From contig JAJZXK010000021.1 of assembly GCA_021806565.1 (NCBI GenBank), positions 1 through 40,916 on the forward strand: 40,916 bases of DNA. The letters are read 5' to 3'. A program made the position numbers and the translations under genes. This document shows, one piece after another, positions 16,503 through 25,069 of this stretch. Origin of the DNA: Bacillota bacterium. Its GTDB lineage: Bacteria; Bacillota; Sulfobacillia; RBS10-35; JAJYVN01. The notes under the pieces are model-generated. The model was not told the DNA's origin. It was given only the letters and a program-made list of their open reading frames with translations, and searched no databases. The first letter of the stretch is position 1; the number at the start of each line of letters is the position of its first letter.

Positions 16503-17279
16503 TCAGATGCCCAGAATGTGCACGCCGTTATCCACAAACAGCGTCGCCCCGGTGATGCCGCGGGCGAACTCGGAAAGCAGGAACGCGGCCGCGTCCCCGA
16601 CGTGTTCCCGCTCCGTCTTGCGCCGTAGCGGGGCCCGGCCGGCCAGTTCGCCGATCATGCCCCCCACCCCCTTGACGCCGCTGGCCGCGACCGTACGCAC
16701 CGGCCCGGAGGAGATGGCGTTCACCCGGATGTTGTCGGGCCCCAGATCGCTGGCCAGGTACCGGACGCTGGCTTCCAGCGCCGCCTTGGCGACGCCCATG
16801 ATGTTGTAGTTGGGGATGACCCGCTGCGAGCCAAGATAGGTGAGTGTGAGCACCGCGCCGCCGCCGGCCTCCCGCAAGAGCGGCCGGCAGGCCCGGCTCA
16901 TCGCGATCAACCCATACACGCTCACGTCCATAGCCGTATGGAAACCCTCGCGGTCCACCTCAAGGAACTCGCCCGTCAGATGCGCGGCGCGCGCGAAAGC
17001 GGCGCCTTCGACGAGCGCGTCCAGCCGACCCCATCGCTCCGCGACCTGGGAGACGAGGGCGTCGATCTGCTCGTCCTGTTGCAGGTCCAAGGGCGCCGTC
17101 CAGGCATCCGGCAGCGTGGCGGCGAGTTCTTGCACCTTCGGCCGCATCCGCTCATTCAGATAGGTGAGACAGAGAGACGCGCCCTCCCGCGCCATCGACT
17201 CTGCAATCCCCCAGCACAGGCTGTGCCGGTCAAGTACCCCGACGATCAAGGCCCGCTTTCCGGACAGGAACCCCCCCAT
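16503..17279 (-). CDS. fabI: Enoyl-ACP reductase FabI
   Basis: FabI carries out the last reductive step of each fatty-acid elongation cycle, using NAD(P)H. The 258-residue short-chain dehydrogenase has the FabI-type cofactor loop (ALIVGVLDRHSLCWGIAESM), the catalytic Tyr158-x6-Lys165 pair (YNIMGVAK) with Tyr148 ahead of it, and the family ending RGITGATLFVDNGVHILG. ATG 17279 is the start; the long open frame upstream is antisense to the HAD gene. GAGGGG lies about 14 bases upstream, a little far. It is a stand-alone gene, divergent from the HAD phosphatase and followed by a strong inverted repeat. Confidence 0.94.
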   Translation of the reverse strand: MGGFLSGKRALIVGVLDRHSLCWGIAESMAREGASLCLTYLNERMRPKVQELAATLPDAWTAPLDLQQDEQIDALVSQVAERWGRLDALVEGAAFARAAHLTGEFLEVDREGFHTAMDVSVYGLIAMSRACRPLLREAGGGAVLTLTYLGSQRVIPNYNIMGVAKAALEASVRYLASDLGPDNIRVNAISSGPVRTVAASGVKGVGGMIGELAGRAPLRRKTEREHVGDAAAFLLSEFARGITGATLFVDNGVHILGI

Positions 17280-17411
17280 CGCGCACGCACCATTCCCCTC
17301 CGGGCGCTCCGGCGTATCGCCCGCCGGGTGTTCCGCCCGTTCTTTCACCCTTTGAAAGCCCGTCCCATCTTCCACCCCGGCAACGCGTGGTCCTGCGCGC
17401 CAGCCCCGGCG

Positions 17412-17440
17412 TTGCCTCCCCCGGCGCGTCCGCGCATACT
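17412..17440 (+). promoter_or_regulatory. Promoter of the HAD phosphatase gene
   Basis: TTGCCT (17412-17417) and CATACT (17435-17440) are separated by 17 bp and would start RNA near 17447, about 25 bases before GTG 17473 and just upstream of the GGGGAG ribosome-binding site at 17459-17464. Confidence 0.55.
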
Positions 17441-17472
17441 GGCATGGTTCGTTCGCACGGGGAGTGATCACC

Positions 17473-18279
17473 GTGGCCCGGTCCGCCGGCCTGTTGGCCC
17501 TCGATGTCGACGGCACACTGCTGCGCAGCGACAACTCGTTGTCCCCGAGAAACGAGGCGGCCATACACGCCGCGCGGGACCTGGGCTGGCACGTGATCCT
17601 GGCCACCGGCAAACCGCCGTGGGCCATACGCGACCTGACCGCCCGACTGGGCCTGGCCGGACCCCACGTGGTCGCCAACGGGGCGGGCACCTGGTCCGGC
17701 GCCGGCATCCGCCTGCTGTACGAACTTCCGGCGGAGGCCGTCCGTGAAGGGCTGGCGTTTGGGAAGGCGCTCGACGTGGCCATGGCGGTCAGCGGGCCGG
17801 CCGGCGTCTTCTGCCAGCCGGACTGGGGTGCGGAGCAAGTCACCTTGAGCCTGGCCGCGGTCGGCGAGCCGGCTCCGACGATCATCTCGGACGCCGTCGC
17901 CGCAGAACCGCACCCGTGGAAGGTCATCCTGATCGCCGCAACGGACCCTCCGCGGCCACCCGACCTCGCGGGCAGCCGCTGGGTCCGCACCCACCCGCTC
18001 TTTTTCGAGGCCGTGCCGGCCAGGGCCAGTAAGGGCGCGGCCCTGCGCACGCTCAGCCAGGCCCTCGGCCTGCAGCCCGCCGACGTGGTCGCGGTGGGCG
18101 ACGGGGCAAACGACATCGAAATGCTGCGCTTTGCCGGGACCGGCGTCGCCATGGCCCACGCCCCGGCCGCCGTCCGCGCCCTGGCCTCCGTCGTCACCAG
18201 GAGCAACGACGAGGACGGTGTCGCCCTGGCCATCGAACCGCTCCTGCGCCGGTCCGGCCACGGCGCCCTTTCCGGCTAG
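17473..18279 (+). CDS. Cof-type HAD-IIB hydrolase
   Basis: A 268-residue haloacid-dehalogenase-superfamily phosphatase of the Cof/IIB subclass. Motif I is LDVDGTLL (nucleophile and acid Asp11 and Asp13), motif II is VILATGK, the catalytic lysine lies near PWKVILI or in SKGAALRTL, and motif IV is VGDGANDIEML. Such enzymes dephosphorylate sugar phosphates or cofactors; the substrate cannot be predicted. GTG 17473 is preferred to GTG 17464 because GGGGAG is correctly spaced from it. The TAG stop overlaps the stop of the convergent response-regulator gene through the palindrome CTAG. Confidence 0.92.
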   Translation: MARSAGLLALDVDGTLLRSDNSLSPRNEAAIHAARDLGWHVILATGKPPWAIRDLTARLGLAGPHVVANGAGTWSGAGIRLLYELPAEAVREGLAFGKALDVAMAVSGPAGVFCQPDWGAEQVTLSLAAVGEPAPTIISDAVAAEPHPWKVILIAATDPPRPPDLAGSRWVRTHPLFFEAVPARASKGAALRTLSQALGLQPADVVAVGDGANDIEMLRFAGTGVAMAHAPAAVRALASVVTRSNDEDGVALAIEPLLRRSGHGALSG

Positions 18280-18734
18280 CCCGCCGTGACCGACTCCTCC
18301 GGCCATACCCCGCAGCGGCGCAGGTGGCTCTCCACCAGCGCCACGAGTTCATACACATCGAACGGCTTGGCCATGAACCCCTGGGCGCCGGCGGCCTGGC
18401 TGGCGGCAAGGCCGTTGTCGATTCCCGAGAGCATGATCACGGGAACGCGGTCTGCCCCGGGCAGCCGGCGCAGGGCCCGCACGAAGGCGTCCCCGGGACA
18501 GCCGGGCAACAGAAGATCGGCAAGCACCAGATCCGGCAGGCCGGTGCGGCAGGTCGCGATCGCCTCTTCCCCGCTGGCCGCCGGTATGGTCGCGATCCGG
18601 TGCTGCGCCAGCGCAACCTCGATCAGATAGCGCACATTCGCGCGGTCCTCCACCACAAGAACGGTCGCATTGCGCGGTTGTGACTCCACACCGACCACCC
18701 GCCCGTCTGACCCGTCCGATGGACTCCATGGCAT
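18276..18734 (-). CDS. Single-domain response regulator (CheY-like)
   Basis: A 152-residue protein made almost only of a receiver domain. It has the acidic pair VVED (29-30), phospho-acceptor Asp73 in LVLADLLLPG, Ser103 in the switch position and Lys123 in FMAKPF. No output domain follows, so it should act by protein contact or within a phosphorelay. ATG 18734 is chosen with AAGGA upstream; GTG 18689 gives a shorter form starting nearer the domain. It lies downstream of alr. The nearest kinase-like gene is at 13841-14650, without proof of partnership. Confidence 0.87.
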   Translation of the reverse strand: MPWSPSDGSDGRVVGVESQPRNATVLVVEDRANVRYLIEVALAQHRIATIPAASGEEAIATCRTGLPDLVLADLLLPGCPGDAFVRALRRLPGADRVPVIMLSGIDNGLAASQAAGAQGFMAKPFDVYELVALVESHLRRCGVWPEESVTAG

Positions 18735-18803
18735 GCGGGCACGGTTCCTTACCGCGGGCGGACATCCCTCGCACGATGGTGAAGGACCGTCCGACGGCAA
18801 ACG

Positions 18804-20078
18804 TCACGCTTCGCGGTCCGCGGCGAACGCCTCCGGGGGGGACGGGGCGCCGACCGGACGGGCGCCGGTCGCCGGCAGGCGGACCACCGCATCCTGGACG
18901 GTGCGCGCATACAGCGCGACACCATCCCGCAGAAACACCCGGGCCACGTGCCGCCCGACGGCCGCGGGACGCGCCTGCAGGGTGGCCGGGCCGATCCGCG
19001 CCACCTCGCTGCAATCCACGATCGTCTGCTGCATCCCCACGCGTCCCAGGATGGGGATGGGCCGGCCATCCATCTCGACCAGGGCGGCGGGCGCCCGGCC
19101 AAGGCCCACGCGGGCCAGCAGAGACTTGGCCAGCGCGGCGAGGAGCGTGCGCGGGCGCCGATAGGGGCCGGCCGGAACCATCTCCAGGCCGTCGGCATAC
19201 CCAACCGGCAGAACCGCCGTGCGCGTGGCGCGCCGCGCCCGCCACTGCGCACCGTACCCCACGGTCGTCCCCGCCGGAAGATGCCGGACCTGGGCGGGTT
19301 CGGCGCGCAAGGTGAATGCCCGGCGCAGCACCAAGGCGGCCGGGGCGCCCGGCGGCCGATCGCCATACAGCACGGAACCGGCGCGCACCATGTCCAGCCG
19401 TGCCTCCGGGACGGACACCATGGCGGCACTCGCCGCAGCGTGCCGCACGGCAAAGACCAGGCCACGCGCTTGCGCCGCGGCCACGGCGGACAGAAACCGG
19501 GCCAATTGCCGCCGCGTCGGTTCGACCGACCATCCTTGGGAGAAGTGGGTGTACACGCCCTCCCACTGGATGTGATCGGCCAGAGCGGCAAGTTGTGGTG
19601 CGGCCGCAGCGAGGTCGGCCGCCGGGATCCCGTACCTGCCCATGCCGGAGTCGCATTTCAGGTGGGCCCGCGCCCGCACCCCGCGGCGGGCCGCCGCCGC
19701 CGCCAGTTCCTGTGCGCCCTCCACATCACCCACGGTGAGGGTCACCCCCGCGTCCAGCGCCGGGGCCCAGTCCACGGCACGCGCCGGCGTGAAGACGAGG
19801 ATGGCCGCGTCCACCCCGTCGGCGCGCAGGCGCAGGCCTTCGGCAAGCGTGCTCACGCCGAGCCCGGACGCACCGGAGGCCAGCGCGACCCGCCCCACCT
19901 CGGACGCGCCGTGCCCGTAGGCGTCCGCCTTGACCACCGCCAGCAGGCAGCAGTCTGCGGCCAAGAGCGACCGCACCGTCTTGACATTTTCAGCCACGGC
20001 ATCCAGGTCGACCTCCGCCCAGACCGGCCCGATGATCACCCGCGCGTCCTCGCTGGACAGCGTGCATCCCTCCAGCAT
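18804..20078 (-). CDS. alr: Alanine racemase
   Basis: PLP enzyme that makes D-alanine for peptidoglycan. The 424-residue frame has the PLP lysine in VVKADAYGHG (Lys50), KCDSGMGRYG, THFSQG and the catalytic tyrosine in TVGYGAQWR (Tyr275). An extra Arg/Leu-rich stretch around residues 305-330 interrupts the usual C-terminal domain. ATG 20078 has no Shine-Dalgarno sequence; GTG 20039 has GAGGA about seven bases upstream and may be the real start, giving 411 residues. The Pro/Ala-rich tail after residue 400 is probably disordered. Confidence 0.94.
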   Translation of the reverse strand: MLEGCTLSSEDARVIIGPVWAEVDLDAVAENVKTVRSLLAADCCLLAVVKADAYGHGASEVGRVALASGASGLGVSTLAEGLRLRADGVDAAILVFTPARAVDWAPALDAGVTLTVGDVEGAQELAAAAARRGVRARAHLKCDSGMGRYGIPAADLAAAAPQLAALADHIQWEGVYTHFSQGWSVEPTRRQLARFLSAVAAAQARGLVFAVRHAAASAAMVSVPEARLDMVRAGSVLYGDRPPGAPAALVLRRAFTLRAEPAQVRHLPAGTTVGYGAQWRARRATRTAVLPVGYADGLEMVPAGPYRRPRTLLAALAKSLLARVGLGRAPAALVEMDGRPIPILGRVGMQQTIVDCSEVARIGPATLQARPAAVGRHVARVFLRDGVALYARTVQDAVVRLPATGARPVGAPSPPEAFAADREA

Positions 20079-20141
20079 CCACTGTAGGGCGGGGTGCGGC
20101 CGGGGTACAAGGCGTCGTTGCCGGGGCTCCTGCCACTTGTT

Positions 20142-21767
20142 TCAGGCCCGCAGTTGGCGCAGCCGCTGCGACCGATAGCCGAGGGCGGCGGCGACAAAGG
20201 CCACGAAAAGCGGGTGCGGTCGGTTCGGCCGGGAGCGGAACTCTGGATGGTATTGCGTCGCCACGAACCATGGGTGGCTTGGCAATTCGATGCACTCCAC
20301 CAGGCCGCCCTCGGGCCAGATGCCGCTGGTGCGCAGCCCCTGCCCGCGCAGGACGTCGAGATACGACGCGCTCAGCTCCAGCCGGTGGCGGTGGCGCTCG
20401 CGAACCTCAAGGCCAGCATAGGCACGGGCCACCGCGGAACCCTTTGCCATCCGACATGGATAGTCACCCAGCCGCATCGTGCCGCCCAAGTGCCGTACGG
20501 CCTTCTGCTCGGGCAGCAGGTCGATGACGGGGTGCGGCGTGTCCGGCTCGAACTCGGTGCTGTGTGCGCCCTCCAAGCCACAGACGTTGCGCGCGAACTC
20601 AACGACGGCGAGTTGCAGCCCCAGGCACAGTCCGAAAAAGGGCACCGCCTGCTCCCGTGCGTAGCGGATCGCGTTGATCTTGCCCTCCACGCCGCGGGTG
20701 CCGAAACCGCCCGGCACCAGGATGCCGTCGCAATACGAAAGGCTCTCGTCGGGGTCCCCGCCGCAGAGGTCCTCGGCGTTGATCCAACGGATCTCCACGC
20801 GGGCATCGTTGGCGGCCCCCGCGTGGCAGAGGGCCTCGACCACGCTCAGGTAAGCGTCGTGCAAACCCACATACTTGCCCACCAGGCCGATGGCCACCGT
20901 CTTTGAGGGATCGGTAATGCGTTCGACGATCCGCTGCCAGTCGTCCAGTTCCGGCGGCCGTTCCCGCAGCCCAAGGCGGCGCGTGAGCAGGTCTCCCATG
21001 CCCTCCGCCTCCAACAGCAGGGGCACCTCATAGATCGTCTCCACGTCCACGTTCTCAATCACCGCGCCCGAGGCGACATCGCAAAAGAGCGCGATCTTCT
21101 CCCGCATCTCGCGCGACAGGGGTCGCTCGGAACGGGCGACGATCACGTCCGGCTGGATACCGATGCTGCGCAGTTCCTTGACGCTGTGCTGCGTGGGCTT
21201 GGTCTTCTGTTCCCCGCCCTTTTCCATGTACGGCACCAGCGTCACGTGCACGAAGACGGTGTCGTCGCGACCGAGTTCCGCGCGCAACTGGCGGATTGCT
21301 TCCAGAAACGGCAGGCTTTCGATGTCGCCCACCGTGCCGCCGATTTCCGCGATGACGACGTCCGCCCCGCTATCCTGCGCGACCTGGCGGATGCGGGACT
21401 TGATCTCGTTGATCACATGCGGGATGACCTGGACCGTGCCGCCGAGGAAATCGCCCCGCCGCTCCTTCTCGATGATGGCGAGGTAGATCTGACCGGCCGT
21501 GACGTTGTTGCCGCGGAAGAGGTTCTCATCGATGAAGCGCTCGTAATGTCCGATATCGAGGTCGGTTTCGGCCCCGTCCTGGGTGACGAAGACCTCCCCG
21601 TGCTGCAGCGGCGACATCGTGCCCGGGTCCACATTGAGATAGGGATCGAGCTTCTGGACGGCCACCGACAGACCACGACTCTTGAAGAGCCGCCCCAGGG
21701 AGGCGGCCGTGATCCCCTTGCCCAGGCCGGACACGACGCCGCCGGTCACAAAAACGAACTTCGCCAC
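20142..21767 (-). CDS. pyrG: CTP synthase
   Basis: PyrG aminates UTP to CTP with glutamine. The full-length 541-residue enzyme has the synthetase P-loop GLGKG (14-18), the [24 protein letters not shown] UTP site, and a class I glutamine amidotransferase domain with the nucleophile Cys381 in FGLCLGLQ and the catalytic HPE near the C-terminus (QYHPEF). Start GTG 21767 has CAGGAGG ten bases upstream. A promoter lies 90 bp upstream, overlapping the end of kamA, and a perfect hairpin sits in the leader. Confidence 0.97.
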   Translation of the reverse strand: MAKFVFVTGGVVSGLGKGITAASLGRLFKSRGLSVAVQKLDPYLNVDPGTMSPLQHGEVFVTQDGAETDLDIGHYERFIDENLFRGNNVTAGQIYLAIIEKERRGDFLGGTVQVIPHVINEIKSRIRQVAQDSGADVVIAEIGGTVGDIESLPFLEAIRQLRAELGRDDTVFVHVTLVPYMEKGGEQKTKPTQHSVKELRSIGIQPDVIVARSERPLSREMREKIALFCDVASGAVIENVDVETIYEVPLLLEAEGMGDLLTRRLGLRERPPELDDWQRIVERITDPSKTVAIGLVGKYVGLHDAYLSVVEALCHAGAANDARVEIRWINAEDLCGGDPDESLSYCDGILVPGGFGTRGVEGKINAIRYAREQAVPFFGLCLGLQLAVVEFARNVCGLEGAHSTEFEPDTPHPVIDLLPEQKAVRHLGGTMRLGDYPCRMAKGSAVARAYAGLEVRERHRHRLELSASYLDVLRGQGLRTSGIWPEGGLVECIELPSHPWFVATQYHPEFRSRPNRPHPLFVAFVAAALGYRSQRLRQLRA

Positions 21768-21790
21768 GCAGGCACAGCCTCCTGAAAGGG

Positions 21791-21809
21791 GCCGCGCCTC
21801 GGGCGCGGC
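21791..21809 (-). repeat. Perfect hairpin in the pyrG leader
   Basis: GCCGCGCC and GGCGCGGC (8 bp each) flank a 3-base loop about 15 bases before the pyrG Shine-Dalgarno sequence. pyrG leaders in Bacillota often contain an attenuator, but here no U-tract follows the hairpin, so this role is only a possibility. Confidence 0.45.
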
Positions 21810-21857
21810 AACTACGCACAGCTACGCTACGGTGCCGCGCGTGGGACACCGGCGACC

Positions 21858-21887
21858 ATCCTACCGGTAGGCGAAAACACCCGTCAA
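21858..21887 (-). promoter_or_regulatory. pyrG promoter
   Basis: On the minus strand TTGACG (21882-21887) and TAGGAT (21858-21863) are 18 bp apart. The -35 overlaps the stop codon of kamA, so pyrG has its own start although it lies in a same-strand run. Confidence 0.6.
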
Positions 21888-23215
21888 GGAAGGGGCGTCA
21901 AACCTGCGCTGCCCGAGGAGGATGCCTCCGGCCGCGCGCCGACCCCTTCCAGCGCGTGGGAGTGACCGCCCCCGGCGCGCATCCGCCGGGGCAGTCCGGC
22001 TGGCTCAAGGGCGGCCTCCCCGCCGTACAGCAGGCGCCCCAACCCGCCCAATTGGGAATGGTCGGTGTGACACAGCGAGCAGGGGTGGTGGTCCCGGCGC
22101 GGATACTGTGGCTCGGTGTAAGCAGAGATCACACCCTCATAGTTGCGGAGGATGACCTGGTTTTCCGTCATCGACAACACATAGTTCGGCATGACCGGAA
22201 TCTTCCCGCCGCCTCCGGGTGCGTCCACCACGAACGTCGGCACCGCGAACCCAGTCGTGTGGCCGCGGAGCATCTCCATGATCTCCAACCCGGCCCGCAC
22301 ACTGGTGCGGAAGTGAGACAGTCCGGGAGAAAGGTCGCACTGGTAGATGTAGTACGGCCGCACACGTATCTTCAGGCAGTCGTGCATCAGGCGCCGCATG
22401 ACGACGGGGCAGTCGTTGAGGTCGCGCAGCAGCACCACCTGATTGCCGACCGGGATCCCGGCGTCGGACAGCCGCTCGCAGGCGGCGGCGGCCTCCGGGG
22501 TGATCTCTTTCGGATGGTTGAAGTGGGTGTTGACATACAGCGGGTGGTAACGGCGCAGCATGGCGCAGAGTTCCGGCGTGATCCGCTGGGGACAGACCAC
22601 CGGCATCCTGGTGCCGAGCCGCAGGACCTCGACGTGCGGGCAGGCACGCAGGCCGCGAAGCACGTACTCAAGCCAGTCGTCACCGACCAGCAGGGCATCG
22701 CCGCCGGAAATCAGCACATCCCGGATCTCCTCGTGGTCCCGCACATACGCGATGGCGCGATCCAACTGGGGCCGGGCGGCCGCATGCCCGAACTCGCCCG
22801 TGAAGTGACGCCGCGTGCAATGGCGGCAGTACATCGAGCACATGTCGGTGATCAGAAAGAGCACCCGGTCGGGATAGCGGTGCGTGATCAGGGGTACCGG
22901 GGCATCGGCCTGTTCGTCGAGCGGGTCCGGCCGGTCCTCCGGTGCCACGTCCACCTCGTGGGAGGTGGGTACCGCGAGTCGGCGGATCGGGCAGGACGGG
23001 TCGTCCGGGTCCATCAACGCGGCGTAATACGGGGTGATCGACAGCGGGAATCCGGAGGTCGCCCGGAGGATGCCGTCGCGCTCCTCGTCGGCAAGCCGCA
23101 CAACGCTTGCCACATCCTCGACCGTCCGCAACCGGTGGGAAACCTGCCACTTCCAGTTGTTCCACTGCTCCGCCGTAACACCCGTCCACAACGGAATCTC
23201 CGCGTACGGCCGCAT
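21884..23215 (-). CDS. kamA: Lysine 2,3-aminomutase (radical SAM)
   Basis: Converts L-lysine to L-beta-lysine using a 4Fe-4S cluster, SAM and PLP. The 443-residue protein has the radical SAM cluster motif CSMYCRHC (Cys126, 130, 133), the GGD SAM segment at 171-173 and the PLP lysine in PGGGGKIPVMPNY (Lys338). CSLC at 379-382 fits the C-terminal zinc site of clostridial enzymes. The tail after residue 400 looks disordered. ATG 23215 has AAGGAG upstream. No beta-lysine acetyltransferase (ablB) or lysine-fermentation gene is nearby, so the fate of beta-lysine is open. The long form makes an EpmB-type role less likely. Confidence 0.92.
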   Translation of the reverse strand: MRPYAEIPLWTGVTAEQWNNWKWQVSHRLRTVEDVASVVRLADEERDGILRATSGFPLSITPYYAALMDPDDPSCPIRRLAVPTSHEVDVAPEDRPDPLDEQADAPVPLITHRYPDRVLFLITDMCSMYCRHCTRRHFTGEFGHAAARPQLDRAIAYVRDHEEIRDVLISGGDALLVGDDWLEYVLRGLRACPHVEVLRLGTRMPVVCPQRITPELCAMLRRYHPLYVNTHFNHPKEITPEAAAACERLSDAGIPVGNQVVLLRDLNDCPVVMRRLMHDCLKIRVRPYYIYQCDLSPGLSHFRTSVRAGLEIMEMLRGHTTGFAVPTFVVDAPGGGGKIPVMPNYVLSMTENQVILRNYEGVISAYTEPQYPRRDHHPCSLCHTDHSQLGGLGRLLYGGEAALEPAGLPRRMRAGGGHSHALEGVGARPEASSSGSAGLTPLP

Positions 23216-23323
23216 GGCGGCTCGCTCCTTGTTCGGTCCGGGTACGGCAGCCGCGCCCGCCAACCCCGGGGCCATGGACCCGGCGACGCCGGCCGCACTC
23301 GCGCGCCAGCCTGCGCCGCCGAC

Positions 23324-23352
23324 ATTATGGGGTCGACGCAGACCCCTGTCTA
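23324..23352 (-). promoter_or_regulatory. kamA promoter with palindromic spacer
   Basis: TAGACA (23347-23352) and CATAAT (23324-23329), minus strand, are 17 bp apart. The spacer is itself an inverted repeat, GGGGTC-N5/6-GACCCC, in the place a repressor or a MerR-type activator would bind. The start codon is about 100 bp downstream. Confidence 0.5.
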
Positions 23353-23362
23353 TAGTGAGTTA

Positions 23363-25069
23363 TCACATGCGCTCGGGAGCGGAGACCCCCAACAACCCCA
23401 GGGCGCTGGCCAGCACCTGCCGCGTCGCCTGACACAGGGCCAGCCGGGCGGCCGCCCGGGCGGGTTCCTCGCCGATCACGCGGCACTGCACGTAGAAGGT
23501 GTGGAAGCGCTCCGCGGTCGTCCGCAGGTACGCGGTGAGGCGGTGAGGCGCGCGTCCCTCTGCGGCGGCGCGCACCTCCGCCGGATACGTGGCCAGGCAG
23601 TGGCAGAGCAGCGCCTCCGCCGGGTGATCCAGCACCGCCGCCGGCACGCCGGGGATCCCCGCCGCGCCAGCCTGGCGCAGAATGCTGCAGATGCGGGCGT
23701 GCGCATACTGCACGTAGTACACCGGGTTGTCCTGGGTCTGGCTGCGCGCCAGGTCGATGTCGAAGTCCATATGGGTATCGATGGTGCGCATCAAAAAAAA
23801 GTAGCGGGCCGGGTCGACGCCGACATCGTCCAGGAAGTCGCGCATGGCGATGAAGTTGCCGCCGCGCTTGCTCACCCTGCCGGCATCGCGTCCGTCCCGC
23901 ACGAGACGGACCATCTGGGTGAGCAGCACCTCCAACCGCTCGACGGGATAGCCCAACCACTGAAGCGCCAGCCGCACGGCCGGCACCTCGCCGTGGTGAT
24001 CCTGGCCATAGATGTCGATCAGCCGATCGTAGCCGCGGTCGAACTTCTCGGCATGGTAAGCGATGTCCGGCACGCGGTAGGTGAACGAACCGTCGCGCTT
24101 GCGCAGCACCCGGTCGTCGTTGTCTTCGTTCGACGCCTTGGTGCACAACCACAACGCGCCATCGCGCTCCTGCGTGCGTCCGAGCTGCACCAGCCGCTCG
24201 ACGACACGCTCCGGCGCGCCGTGCTCGCGAATCGCCGTCTCTCGGACGAAATGGTCGAACGATACCCGAAACCGTTCCAGCACGGCCCGCTGTTCGGCCA
24301 GCAGGTGCTCGACCGCATATTCCGCCAGAGTCGCGACCCGGACGTCCTCGGGCTCCCGCAGCACCGCGTCCCCGTGCGCATCGGCGTAGGCGCGCGCGAC
24401 GTCCTCCAGATAGGCGCCCGGATAGCCGCCCTCCGGGACCTGGGCCGCCTCGCCACGGAGCTGCCGCAGGCGCGCCTCAAGGGACAGCCCGAGCTTGCGC
24501 ACCTGACCGCCGGCATCATTCACATAATACTCGGCCTCCGCCACGTACCCGATCGCCCGCAGGCACCGGATCAGGGCATCACCGAACGCCGCCGCGCGGC
24601 AGTTGACCACATTGAGCGGCCCCGTGGGATTGGCCGAGACAAACTCGACCAGGATGCGCCGGCTACCGCCGCAATCGCTGCGGCCGTAAGCGTCCCCGGC
24701 TGCCAGCACCTCCTGTACCACCGGCGACAGCCACCCGGGCTCGAGAAAGAAGTTGAGGAACCCGGGTCCGGCCACCTCGGCGCGCGCGCAGCCGGGAATG
24801 CGGCCGGTCTCAAGATGGCGCAGCAGGATGGCGGCGACGTCGCGGCCCTTGCGGCCGGACGGCCCCGCGAGCAGCATCGCCAGGTTGGCGGATAGGTCAC
24901 CGTGCGAGCGATCGCGCGGTTCACCGACCGCCACCTGGGCAGGCACCTCGACCGTCGGCAGATCTCCGGCGGAGACCGCGGCCGCAAGGGCGGCGTGCAA
25001 CGCCTCCCGCACGGCCGCGCGTCGCGCTTCGAGCACCGACACGACCCTCGTCCCCCTCGCGCGGATCAC
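23363..25069 (-). CDS. argS: Arginyl-tRNA synthetase with a variant HIGH motif
   Basis: Class I enzyme that charges tRNA-Arg. The 568-residue frame has the N-terminal Add-1 domain, the landmark FVSANPTGPL, the YYVNDAGGQ segment, the KMSKS-loop counterpart RVSKRGGNF and the DALR anticodon-binding domain. After ANPTGPL the usual HVGH tetrad reads NVVN (residues 153-156), so both catalytic histidines are absent. The rest of the core is intact and no other argS is in view, so I infer an active variant. GTG 25069 overlaps the speB stop; GTG 25042 has a better G-rich ribosome-binding site and may be used. Confidence 0.94.
   Translation of the reverse strand: MIRARGTRVVSVLEARRAAVREALHAALAAAVSAGDLPTVEVPAQVAVGEPRDRSHGDLSANLAMLLAGPSGRKGRDVAAILLRHLETGRIPGCARAEVAGPGFLNFFLEPGWLSPVVQEVLAAGDAYGRSDCGGSRRILVEFVSANPTGPLNVVNCRAAAFGDALIRCLRAIGYVAEAEYYVNDAGGQVRKLGLSLEARLRQLRGEAAQVPEGGYPGAYLEDVARAYADAHGDAVLREPEDVRVATLAEYAVEHLLAEQRAVLERFRVSFDHFVRETAIREHGAPERVVERLVQLGRTQERDGALWLCTKASNEDNDDRVLRKRDGSFTYRVPDIAYHAEKFDRGYDRLIDIYGQDHHGEVPAVRLALQWLGYPVERLEVLLTQMVRLVRDGRDAGRVSKRGGNFIAMRDFLDDVGVDPARYFFLMRTIDTHMDFDIDLARSQTQDNPVYYVQYAHARICSILRQAGAAGIPGVPAAVLDHPAEALLCHCLATYPAEVRAAAEGRAPHRLTAYLRTTAERFHTFYVQCRVIGEEPARAAARLALCQATRQVLASALGLLGVSAPERM

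Noticed and set aside
23340..23370. A stretch whose minus strand contains ACTCACTATAG, as in the T7 phage promoter
   Set aside because: Only the last 11 bases match and the upstream recognition part does not; it overlaps the argS stop and a good cellular promoter, so it is taken as chance and not as vector or phage sequence.
21956..24895. Open frame of nearly 980 codons on the plus strand across kamA and argS
   Set aside because: Antisense to two genes with intact catalytic motifs; no family resemblance and low-complexity composition.
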